NCBI GenBank assembly: GCA_964019425.1
Contig: OZ025782.1
Location: 744,001-808,000, forward strand
From: Flectonema sp. DT1601
Lineage: Eukaryota > Euglenozoa > Diplonemea > Diplonemida > Diplonemidae
DNA length: 64,000 nt
Direction of reading: 5' to 3'
The position numbers and the translations under genes were made by a program. The notes below the pieces were generated by a model. That model did not search any database and was not told the DNA's origin. It saw only the letters and a list, made by a program, of their open reading frames with translations. Positions 53,891 to 62,413 of the stretch are shown here, one piece after another. How positions within the stretch are numbered: the stretch's first letter is position 1; each line of letters starts with the position of its first letter.

Positions 53891-56149
53891 ATGTTATCTA
53901 GAAACACTAGAGAAGAAAGAGATCGCGAACTTGAAAACATCGGTCGGAGAATAGATGAATGGTCAAGTAGTGAATTAGATAATTACGCGATAAGATATTT
54001 TGATTCTGAAAAGAAGAATAGAAAGAAGAAAAGGAGAGAAAAGGAAGAACATCATGAAAAGGATCAAACTAGTCGACACCAACGAGGAAGACCACTTCCA
54101 ACACCTCCGGTTCTTGGATCAGATTTATGTACAGGAACGTTAACAGAAACAGATATTTCTGTTGTGAAAACATTTCCTGCAGTTATTCGAGCAGGTGAAG
54201 ACATTCTTGTCGAGAGACTAAAGTTTTCTGAAGAGAAGATGTCAGCTGCTGAACAAAAAGCAACTGCTTTAGCCATCGACTGTGAGAGTTATAAAATTAA
54301 GAACAAGAACCTCCAAGACAAGTTAACAAGAGCTGTCAATCAAATTACGACGATTTCTTCAGAATCTGAAATAAAAGAACAATCTCTCAATACTAAACTA
54401 GAACAGTTATCCTTACAACATTGTGAAATATCAAAACAATCTGCCAAGTGGAAATCAAAACATAATAAAGTAGTTGTTGAGAACGAGTCTTTAAAACAGG
54501 AACTCGTAAGAATATCAGCTACCAAAGACAAAGAATCTATTGAATTAAAGAACAACAACCGACTACATGCTGCAAGAAGTATTTCATTAAAAAACGAGGT
54601 TGATTCCCTTCGATCCCAATTGAACTCCGCAGAGTCGAACATTTCAACGAAGACGATGGAGCTAACGCAATCAAACGAAACTGTTAAACAATTAAATAAT
54701 CAGATATCACATAACTTAGATCCGCTTATAGAAAAACTTCAAAGAGAAAAAACTGACGTCATAGCGCAGTCTCACAGCATAAAACTAACTCAAGCAGAAT
54801 CAGTAAAGAATCAGGCCAGCTCTGCGAATATCATATCATCTCTAAAGGCTGCTAATGAGAGATTGAAGAATGATGTAAAACGCAAAGAGGAAGAAACACA
54901 GACGGCGTTTTCGCAATTATCGAAATGCAAGGCAAAGGCGAATGACGCGATTCAGGCTGCTGCTGAAGCAGAGATCCAAGTTGATGAATTAAGAAGACAT
55001 CTTGAACTGAGAAAGAAAGACATAACTAAACTACGAGTTCAGGAATCAACATCACGTGTTGAGAATATGAGTATTCAGTCTTCTTTGGCTGATGTTGATA
55101 AGCAGGTTTCTGATGCACAAATTCAACTGAGTACACACGAACAGACAATAAAGAAATTAAGATCAGAACTAGCTGATGCACAAGAAACCATAGACAACTC
55201 TGAACGTACAACAAAAAGACTTCGATCACAACTATTAAGAAGTACTGATGATAATAAATCCATGGAGTCTCAGATTCAATCAATGGAAAGATCTGTTCAG
55301 AACTCAAGAACTGAAACAGACAGACTTACCAAACAGTTGGGACAAACAACATCTGGATGGGAAGACACTCGTATTAAAATGCAAACAAAAATCCAAGAAC
55401 TGGAAGGACTTGCTGCCTCGTCAGAAACTGAAAAGCAAAAAGGCCAACTGGAAGTAGACTCAGCGAACATAAAACTTCAAGCGATGAAAGAATCAAACAC
55501 AAGATTACATCAACAGTTAGATGATGCTTCAGAAACCATATCAAAACTGAAGGAGGAGGATGAGTTAAAGTCTCTCGCAGCAGACAAAAAATTACAGCAG
55601 ACGTTAAAACTTTTAAATGATAAAAACCAACAGCATTACGACAATAAAGTTATTACACAAGTTGAGAATAACTTAACTGGTACAGCTTTATATCCAAGTG
55701 GGGCATTCACTCAGGCAATAACAACAGCAACAACAATACCTGCAGTAGAGAGAGAGGAAGTAAGACACAGTGATCCAAGTCCTTCTTCACCGAATGTCTC
55801 TGATATCGAAGGAGGAGGAGGAAATCATTTTGATCAAGAAACTGGGTCGTCTTCTTCTAACTTCGATGTTGATGAAGATGATGAAGAAGAGGAGGATGAA
55901 TCCGCATCTTATGCGAGTAGGAAAATTATCGACTCGCTCATCAAGCAAACCACTCTTCAATACGGAGCTTCTACTGAGAACCTTCGAGATATTCAGGCAC
56001 AGATTGCTGCAACTAATAAATCAATGAGCATTAATACTGATAAGGGTATCAAAGATATAAAACGAGCTCTTTCGACTAATCCTCCCAGAGTTAGAAAAAG
56101 AGTCGGCGGAAGTAGGAAACAAGAGATGTTGGATATGTTGAAAAAATAA
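53891..56149 (+). CDS. Coiled-coil protein with acidic C-terminal region, function unknown
   Basis: Single exon, 752 aa, ATG 10 nt after an ACACAG acceptor. A charged N-terminus (ERDRELENIGRRIDEWSSSEL, then a Lys/Arg-rich run) and a Pro-rich linker precede a long heptad coiled coil, residues about 100-600. A glycine stretch and an acidic block (DVDEDDEEEEDE) follow, and then a short basic tail (PRVRKRVGGSRKQ). No known domain is seen. A basal-body or flagellar structural role is plausible from context only. Confidence 0.82.
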   Translation: MLSRNTREERDRELENIGRRIDEWSSSELDNYAIRYFDSEKKNRKKKRREKEEHHEKDQTSRHQRGRPLPTPPVLGSDLCTGTLTETDISVVKTFPAVIRAGEDILVERLKFSEEKMSAAEQKATALAIDCESYKIKNKNLQDKLTRAVNQITTISSESEIKEQSLNTKLEQLSLQHCEISKQSAKWKSKHNKVVVENESLKQELVRISATKDKESIELKNNNRLHAARSISLKNEVDSLRSQLNSAESNISTKTMELTQSNETVKQLNNQISHNLDPLIEKLQREKTDVIAQSHSIKLTQAESVKNQASSANIISSLKAANERLKNDVKRKEEETQTAFSQLSKCKAKANDAIQAAAEAEIQVDELRRHLELRKKDITKLRVQESTSRVENMSIQSSLADVDKQVSDAQIQLSTHEQTIKKLRSELADAQETIDNSERTTKRLRSQLLRSTDDNKSMESQIQSMERSVQNSRTETDRLTKQLGQTTSGWEDTRIKMQTKIQELEGLAASSETEKQKGQLEVDSANIKLQAMKESNTRLHQQLDDASETISKLKEEDELKSLAADKKLQQTLKLLNDKNQQHYDNKVITQVENNLTGTALYPSGAFTQAITTATTIPAVEREEVRHSDPSPSSPNVSDIEGGGGNHFDQETGSSSSNFDVDEDDEEEEDESASYASRKIIDSLIKQTTLQYGASTENLRDIQAQIAATNKSMSINTDKGIKDIKRALSTNPPRVRKRVGGSRKQEMLDMLKK

Positions 56150-56455
56150 TACGTCGCGACTTCCTTCAGTAGCAGCTTCGTATAAAACATTCGACGCTTT
56201 TTTTAGATTATTAGTAGATATTTTTATTCTATTCCCTTCACATACTTACTTACCTACTTTTAGATTTCGTGTAGTACTTTTGGCATTTGGTCTTGCAGTC
56301 GTTATTTTATTGTCCTTCGAATACAACACGGCAGTTAGTAATGGTATTTATTCTTTCAGTCATTTATGTGGTGTGTGACCTCAGAGAACAGTATTTGATG
56401 TGTTTGTTTGACTTTCATATTCTTTCAGAACAAATAACAACACATCTCATCAACA
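56150..56455. other. Short intergenic spacer
   Basis: This 306-nt spacer ends in a strong acceptor, TTCATATTCTTTCAG (AG at 56427-56428), 27 nt before the amidohydrolase ATG. Nothing else is recognised. Confidence 0.55.
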
Positions 56456-57343
56456 ATGGTTGGCGTCGATGTCTGGATGCAACACCCAACTGAGAAATTT
56501 ATTACTCAGCCATTCTTTGCTTCACTGAACAGATGGAATAGAAATCAAGACATTTCAGTTCAGAAGGCGATGATGAAGATGGCTATTGATGTTAAGACAA
56601 CTGTAAAGATGCTTGACGCGGCTGACTTAGAACTCGGTATTATCAGCGCTTGGCACGGTGCTTGTGGAGAACTCATTAGCAACGATGAAGTAGCAGAGTT
56701 TGTAAAGCAGAGTAATGGTCGATTTGTAGGTACTGGAACAGTTGATATTACAAAACCAGTTGAAGCAGTTCAAGAAATCCGTCGCTGTATTAATGTATTG
56801 GACTTTCACGCCATCAGAGTTCTTCCATGGTTGTGGGAGAAACCACCGACTGACAGACTATTCTATCCAGTCTATGCAGCATGTGCTGAATTAGGTGTTC
56901 CTCTTTGTCTTCAAGTTGGTCACACAGGACCATTAAAGCCATCAGAGGTTGGACGTCCTATTCCTTACATTGATCAGGTTGCAATTGATTTCCCAACTTT
57001 GACTATCGTTGGTGGTCATATTGGATATCCATGGACTGATGAGATGATTGCTGTTTGTACTAAACATGAGAATGTTTATATCGATACTTCTGCTTACACT
57101 GTTAAGAGATATCCTCAAGTACTGGTAGACTACATGGTGACTAAGTCTGGAAGACATAAAGTGTTGTTTGGATCAAACTACCCAATGATATTTCCTGATA
57201 GGTGTCTTAAGAACTTAGATGAAAGAATCTATTCAAAACTTGACAAGAAAGATGCCGCAGAATGTAAAGAGCTTTTCCTCAAAGGAAACGCCACTCGTAT
57301 TTTCAAGCTGATGCGTAAGTTCAAGACTGCTGGAAAATTATAG
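56456..57343 (+). CDS. Amidohydrolase-2 (ACMSD-like) TIM-barrel protein
   Basis: Single exon, 295 aa, full length for the family. It begins VGVDVWMQHP, in the position of the usual DxHxH strand. The barrel continues with FVGTGTVDI, IRVLPWLWEKPP, LCLQVGHTG (His156), IVGGHIGYPW (His188), ENVYIDTSAY and VLFGSNYPM (Asn241, where many relatives have Asp), and ends KGNATRIFKL. Family members decarboxylate or hydrolyse organic acids using a divalent metal. With Asn for Asp and only one early His, either a variant subfamily or altered metal use is suggested. Substrate unknown; cytosolic by lack of signals. Confidence 0.88.
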   Translation: MVGVDVWMQHPTEKFITQPFFASLNRWNRNQDISVQKAMMKMAIDVKTTVKMLDAADLELGIISAWHGACGELISNDEVAEFVKQSNGRFVGTGTVDITKPVEAVQEIRRCINVLDFHAIRVLPWLWEKPPTDRLFYPVYAACAELGVPLCLQVGHTGPLKPSEVGRPIPYIDQVAIDFPTLTIVGGHIGYPWTDEMIAVCTKHENVYIDTSAYTVKRYPQVLVDYMVTKSGRHKVLFGSNYPMIFPDRCLKNLDERIYSKLDKKDAAECKELFLKGNATRIFKLMRKFKTAGKL

Positions 57344-58541
57344 TTTTTTTTATTTTTTTTATACCAATTTTAGTTTTCTTTTTTTTAACATACTTTCCTC
57401 TTCTTTTCTTCTGAGGAACAAAAAACAAAACAAAAAAAAAATTTTTATATCGCGCTTTTTTTTTTAAAAAATATTTTTATTCTTTTTTTTTCCATTCTTT
57501 TTAAAAGATTGTTGGAGTAGGAAAACCACCTCTCACAGCAGTCCAAAATATGTATTCAGTTCTCCTTAGTTTCGATTTGGGAGCAAATTATTGTTTACTT
57601 TCTTATGCGATTAACGTTTAACTTTCTTTTTGTATAAAATAATCCCATGTGCTCTCTCTGACTGTCAAAGCTTCGAGGATGAACACCTCCTTAGAGCCTC
57701 CGTTTTCTATTCCTTCCTCTGTCCAATTCGCTGTTTGCTTAAAAGATGACATAGCTGTGCAATTGTCTGAAATTTTGGCCCTACCAGTCGATACGTCGAT
57801 CGTTTTTGAGTTTGGCCCAGCTCAGTAGTAGTTGTGCAATATAATTGAGAACTTCCTTACAGTCGTATCGTTTTCTTAAAGAATCATCCCGTCAGTAATG
57901 TAGTGAAGGTGAAAAAGCTGCCCTTCACAGTCAATGATGTGTTGTTGTATTATCCGGCACTGGTACACCCACTTATCGTCTTCTAACTCTTAATCTACCC
58001 TCCCATGCGTGAAATTTTCCCCTTTTCTTAAAATATTTGCCTCTCACGTCTAAATATGAGAAGCGACTCAAATCTTTTTTTTTTTTTTTGGAACATTTTT
58101 ATTCTATAAACAAAAAAAAAAAAAAAAGACAAGGTGGGTTCAGTTTATTTTGATATACAAAAAGCACAAAAAAAAGAAAGGGAAGAAAACTACCCACGCG
58201 ATTTTTTTTTTTTTTTTTTTTTTCATTTTCCCCCGAAGTATTAATTGTGAGAGAAGAAAATTTATTTCTGAATTTCAAGTAAAGTGAGCAAATATATAAT
58301 CACCTTCAGGGTGACTGGTAAACATTATATTATGCTATTCGATTCGAGATTCAATTTGTGTTCACAACTATAATTTTTTTTTTTTTTTTTCGTTATTTTT
58401 TTTCCAAATAGTCCATCATTGGTCATTAATTGGTATTTGGATTTTGGTAGCTAATTAATTATTTTATTTTTGATATCTTAAAATTATTAATTAAAGCAGG
58501 ACTGCAACACCCCCCCCCTCCCTCTCTCCCTCCCTATCAAA
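57344..58541. other. Intergenic spacer, 1.2 kb
   Basis: AT-rich at both ends, with a less AT-rich core at about 57640-57980 that contains a 49-codon frame (57679-57828). T or A runs lie near 58077-58090 and 58203-58222. The acceptor for the next gene, TTAAAGCAG (AG at 58498-58499), is followed by an unusual pyrimidine tract (58508-58535). Confidence 0.55.
57679..57828 (+). CDS. Candidate 49-aa small protein
   Basis: An ATG frame of 49 codons (begins MNTSLEPPFSIPSSV, ends VFEFGPAQ) lies about 8-10 nt after an acceptor-like CTCTCTGACTGTCAAAG. Unlike most spacer frames it is free of homopolymers, and its composition resembles the coding regions. Frames this long are expected by chance in the spacers, so support is weak. 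Confidence 0.25.
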   Translation: MNTSLEPPFSIPSSVQFAVCLKDDIAVQLSEILALPVDTSIVFEFGPAQ

Positions 58542-59694
58542 ATGGTTGTTGCATCTGTCCCATCAAGAATGTTGGATGGAATTGATAAGCCGTCATCTAG
58601 GATTGTATTTGGCTGTCTGTTTCTACACACAACAGAGAATCCCTACGAACTTCTAGACGAAGCCTGGAAAAGAGGAGTCAACACATATGACTGCGCTGCG
58701 ATATACGGAGGAGGACAGTGTGAAGTAATTCTAGGAAAATGGATCTCTGAAAGAGGCTACCAAGACAAAGCTGTTGTAATCACAAAAGGTGGTTGTGGAG
58801 GACAAGACACTCTCTGGGCTCCAAAATTAGATGAAAATTCAATCAGAAAAGATCTAACAGAATCATTAAAAAGACTCAGACTATCATCAGTTGACATGTA
58901 TATGTTACACCGTGATGATCCAACAGTTCCTGCTGGTTCAATTGTTAAGATGATGAATAATATTATGTCTGAGGGATCATTTAAGTCTTGGGCTGTTTCT
59001 AACTGGACTCCAACACGAATTCAACAGGCCATCGAATTCTCAGATGAACACAACTTGTCCGCACCCAACTGCAGTAGTATTCAACTTTCACTAGCCCAAC
59101 CCTCCCACGAAGTCTGGCCAGGCACTGAATACATGCGAGACTACGCCTGTACTAAATTCTATAAAAAATACAAAGTACCAGTTCTCGCATGGGAGTGCCT
59201 CGCAAAGGGATTTCTTGTTAAAGATCCATCAATTCATGATAAAGAACTACTCAGAACGAGGACTGAATCACACAAAGAATTATCACCTGAGAATGGCCCT
59301 GAATGGAGAGAATTCAAACTCCGCTCTGCTTACGTTACGACTGAAAATATTGAACGATGCCGTAGAGCCCGCCAACTGGCTGATCAACTTGGAGTATCTA
59401 CTGCTGTTGTTGCTCTCGCTTGGATACTTTGTCAGGTATGTTATCGAAATAAGGTTTATTCAGAATAGGATGAGGGGAAAGAAGGACAAAAAAAAAAAAA
59501 AAAAAAAACAGTCTTACACAACCTTCGCACTTGTAGGAACTACAAAACGCAATCACTTGCTGCAAGCATTAGAAGCTGCCTCAGTAAGTCTGACACCAAG
59601 TCAATGTAGTTGGCTTTCTTCAGGAGTACTTGAGGAGGGTTCAACAGAAGAAAGTGAAGAGTTTCATGAAGAGGAGTGCCATTCAAGCTCTTGA
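58542..59694 (+). CDS. Aldo/keto reductase
   Basis: Exons 58542-59435 and 59512-59694 join in phase 0 to 358 aa; the 76-nt intron starts GTATGT and ends in an A run plus CAG. The AKR tetrad is intact: Asp50 and Tyr55 in DCAAIYG, Lys82 in TKGG, and His123 in LHRDD. The barrel continues with SFKSWAVSNWTP and VPVLAWECLAKGFL, and splicing restores ALVGTTKRNHLLQALEA, the NADPH-binding end. The C-terminus is acidic. It is a predicted NAD(P)H-dependent carbonyl reductase of unknown substrate, resembling bacterial oxidoreductases of the same superfamily. The start is the first ATG after the acceptor. Confidence 0.92.
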
Positions 59695-59990
59695 AGTCTT
59701 TTTAAATGGCGACTCCTATTTCTGAGTACTCTTACTAAGTAAATAAGGAAAGCCTACCTGGGTAATAACAACGTAAGGAAAAAGAAACGTTCACAAAAAT
59801 TCTTCATTAAGTCATTTGGTTATATATATTTTTTTTAGATCTGTATCTCTCCCAACCCTCGCACCGATCGAAAAAAGTTTTAAAAAAAAAATAAATAAAA
59901 TGAAAAATCAGCAATCTCTCTTTTACTTGTGTTTGTTATATTTGATTAAAGGCGGATTAATAACCGTCTGATATGTCATTTGTGTACCAA

Positions 59991-60180
59991 CACGATTAGG
60001 ACATCGTTATGATATTTATATCCCTTCCTTACACAGGATGAGGAGTTGGAGGTTACTTTCCTTTTTTTGAATATCACACGACTGGAGTTGGCGGACATTT
60101 TTTATTTTTTCGTTGCGCGAGCACACGATTAGGATTTCGTGTCGATTTTCTTATCCCTTCCTTTCTCGGATGTGGAGTTT
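59991..60180. repeat. Imperfect 60-nt direct repeat pair
   Basis: Two segments beginning CACGATTAGGA, at 59991 and 60124, both continue to TATCCCTTCCTT and then GGATG(A/T)GGAGTT. The period is 133 nt. The intervening DNA is not obviously shared. It could be a degenerate tandem duplication or two related ncRNA or UTR elements. Confidence 0.6.
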
Positions 60181-60251
60181 GCTACCATCTATTTGGTCCT
60201 TTTTGTTATCAAATATCCTGAAATGAGTTCTATCCGAAGGAGGGAAAACAT

Positions 60252-60293
60252 CATCTCAATGTGATGAAAAAACCTTATGGTTCAATTGAGATG
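60252..60293. other. 9-bp inverted repeat
   Basis: CATCTCAAT and ATTGAGATG pair perfectly across a 24-nt loop, about 70 nt after the direct-repeat pair. Possible RNA stem. Confidence 0.4.
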
Positions 60294-61942
60294 CGAGATA
60301 AGTTTAAACGAAATAAATAATAGCAAGTCTGCAATTATGTGAGCACTAAGATTCTTACCTGTACCTGCATTAGTTACCTTTTAGTTTTGAATTCCTTATA
60401 GATTGCAAACTTTTGCGCCCTGCCTACCTTATAGTTTGTCACCAAATCAAACTTCATAAAAACGGTTTATTATTGTCAAATAAAGTTACCAATAAAATGT
60501 GAACCATGTCTGCCCTTCTGTTTCGCCTGAGTATTCCCTAACAATGTGTTGGAGACCGTTCTGTTGTAACAGTGAGAGGCCATTGGTTGTTATTTCTCTT
60601 TTTCTGGTTATGAACGTCGGTGAGTAACTTAAACTCACTTTTAAGTTTCTAACACGTGAGAAGTGTTCGCACCGATTGGACTGATCAGAGACAACGACAG
60701 TCACTAATCTGACAGTCTTTTGTGAGAAAGAACAAAAAAAAAAAAAAAAATAAAAAGAAACGAAACGAAACGAAACGAAAAGAAGAAAATTCTGCACTTT
60801 AAAAAAAAAAAAAAATTTGTTATCTTTTGTTTCTTTTCGACTGACACACCCGCCATTTTTTTTTTTTTTCTTTCCTTTTCTTTTTTTTTTCCTTTTCTTC
60901 GATAGACGATATGACGAGTAAAAGTAATCAATCAGAACCCATAACTTCATTGAAAGAGGTAGTAGCACCCTCCTTGGGTACCGCCATATTGGATATTTAT
61001 TTGTTGTTTGTTTTTGAAGATATTGTAGATGACGTTGACCTAGAACCCGATAAAATTCTACTTCTTCAAAACGTGCACAAACACATCTGATAGTTTCCAT
61101 TAAGTAGGTTGCCTATTACCTACCTTCAGTGAATGTCCAAACCCCACATAAAAAAAATTATTAAAAAAAAAGAAAACAAAAGAACAAAGTTGCTTTGTTC
61201 TCTTAGTTATCCGTAACGATCGATCTTACTCTTTTTCTAATCCGTTCGAATCTTCTTCAGGTTCTGACAATTTAATTGTCTGTTTTATTTTATTTTTTGA
61301 AAGGGAGGGGGAAAAAAAAAAAAAAAAAAAAAAAATCGACGTTTATTTTGTGTGTATTTTTGCAATGTGAGAATAATAAGCGAAAGAATAACAATTGCAG
61401 GAAAAAGTTGGGTGAGGGTGCTCTTTTTCGGGTTTTTGGAAATCTAACCAGCCAAGGCCACATCGGATCGCTTTTAAGGTGTTGAATTTGGAAACATCGA
61501 ACATCATCTTTAAGTGATTAATAAAAACTACTTTGACTTTTATTTATCCTAACACACTTCTTTTAAGCACTCAAACCCAGGTACGGCTTTTTTTTTCTTA
61601 AAAAAAAAAGTAACTGCAGTTGCTCTTATGAGCTTATTTATTCATAATGCCCTTTTTTTCTTTTTCTTCCCCTTTATTTGTTGGTTCTTTGTGTATCGAA
61701 TTGTCATTACAAAAAAAAAAAAAAAAAAAACGAAATAATTTGAAAAAGAACACTGCAAACCCGGTATTCCTATTTGCCAATTTGCCCTACGATAAGTCGA
61801 ACAAAGAAGACTAGTGTGCAATTGCAAGGATATTACAAAGTTTCATTTTTACTCTCGGGATACTTTTTATCATTATCAGTTATGTTGATCTAAGGGGTGG
61901 TTTATCGTGGCTTTTTTCTTCTTCTCCCAATAAACTTTACGT

Positions 61943-61982
<40 letters not shown>

Positions 61983-62413
61983 TAAAAGCATTTTTTTTCC
62001 GGAACCTACTGCATCTTATGTGACGGCGACACGGTGAACTTTTTACGTTTTTCTCGCAGAAGATCGCAACTACGTTAATCATAAGTGCATCGGATCCTGG
62101 TTAGCCGTTATGGTTGAGGGTTCTTCTCTCTGCTCTCACAAGTTGAAAGAGCAAAGGAGAGGATTAGAAGTAAGTGATTATCCCTGCCGTGCGAGTACGT
62201 TACCCAACTTGAGACACTCAGTAGTCTTCTTTGTTTAAGGTAACACAATTCAAAGCGTTTTTAACACGTTGTTAAGTTGCTTTGTCAACTTTATAACATG
62301 ACAGATTGCAACTATGTTGGGTGTCACTGTTGTCTTGCGATAAGTTTTTTTTAGTGATTTCTAAACCGTAATTATCTATTTTTTACAGTAATAGATCATC
62401 AGAGGAATTAAAT

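Larger units (their letters stand above)
59695..62413. other. Intergenic region, 2.7 kb, with repeats
   Basis: No convincing gene is seen. It contains an imperfect 60-nt direct repeat (59991 and 60124), a 9-bp inverted repeat (60252-60293), a (CGAAA)n tract (60757-60781), A runs at about 61308-61335 and 61711-61730, and an A35 run at 61944-61978. A possible 5' exon at about 62062-62168 starts after a TTTTCTCGCAG acceptor, includes ATGGTTGAGG and ends at a GTAAGT donor. Spliced to the acceptor at 62388 it would meet a stop at once. Confidence 0.5.

Noticed and set aside
60486-61100. 204-codon reverse-strand frame
   Set aside because: Length comes from A/T homopolymers and the CGAAA tract; no family, opposite strand to all genes.
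61944-61978. A35 run as a poly(A) tail of a retroposed copy
   Set aside because: No gene- or SINE/LINE-like body precedes it and no flanking duplication is visible.
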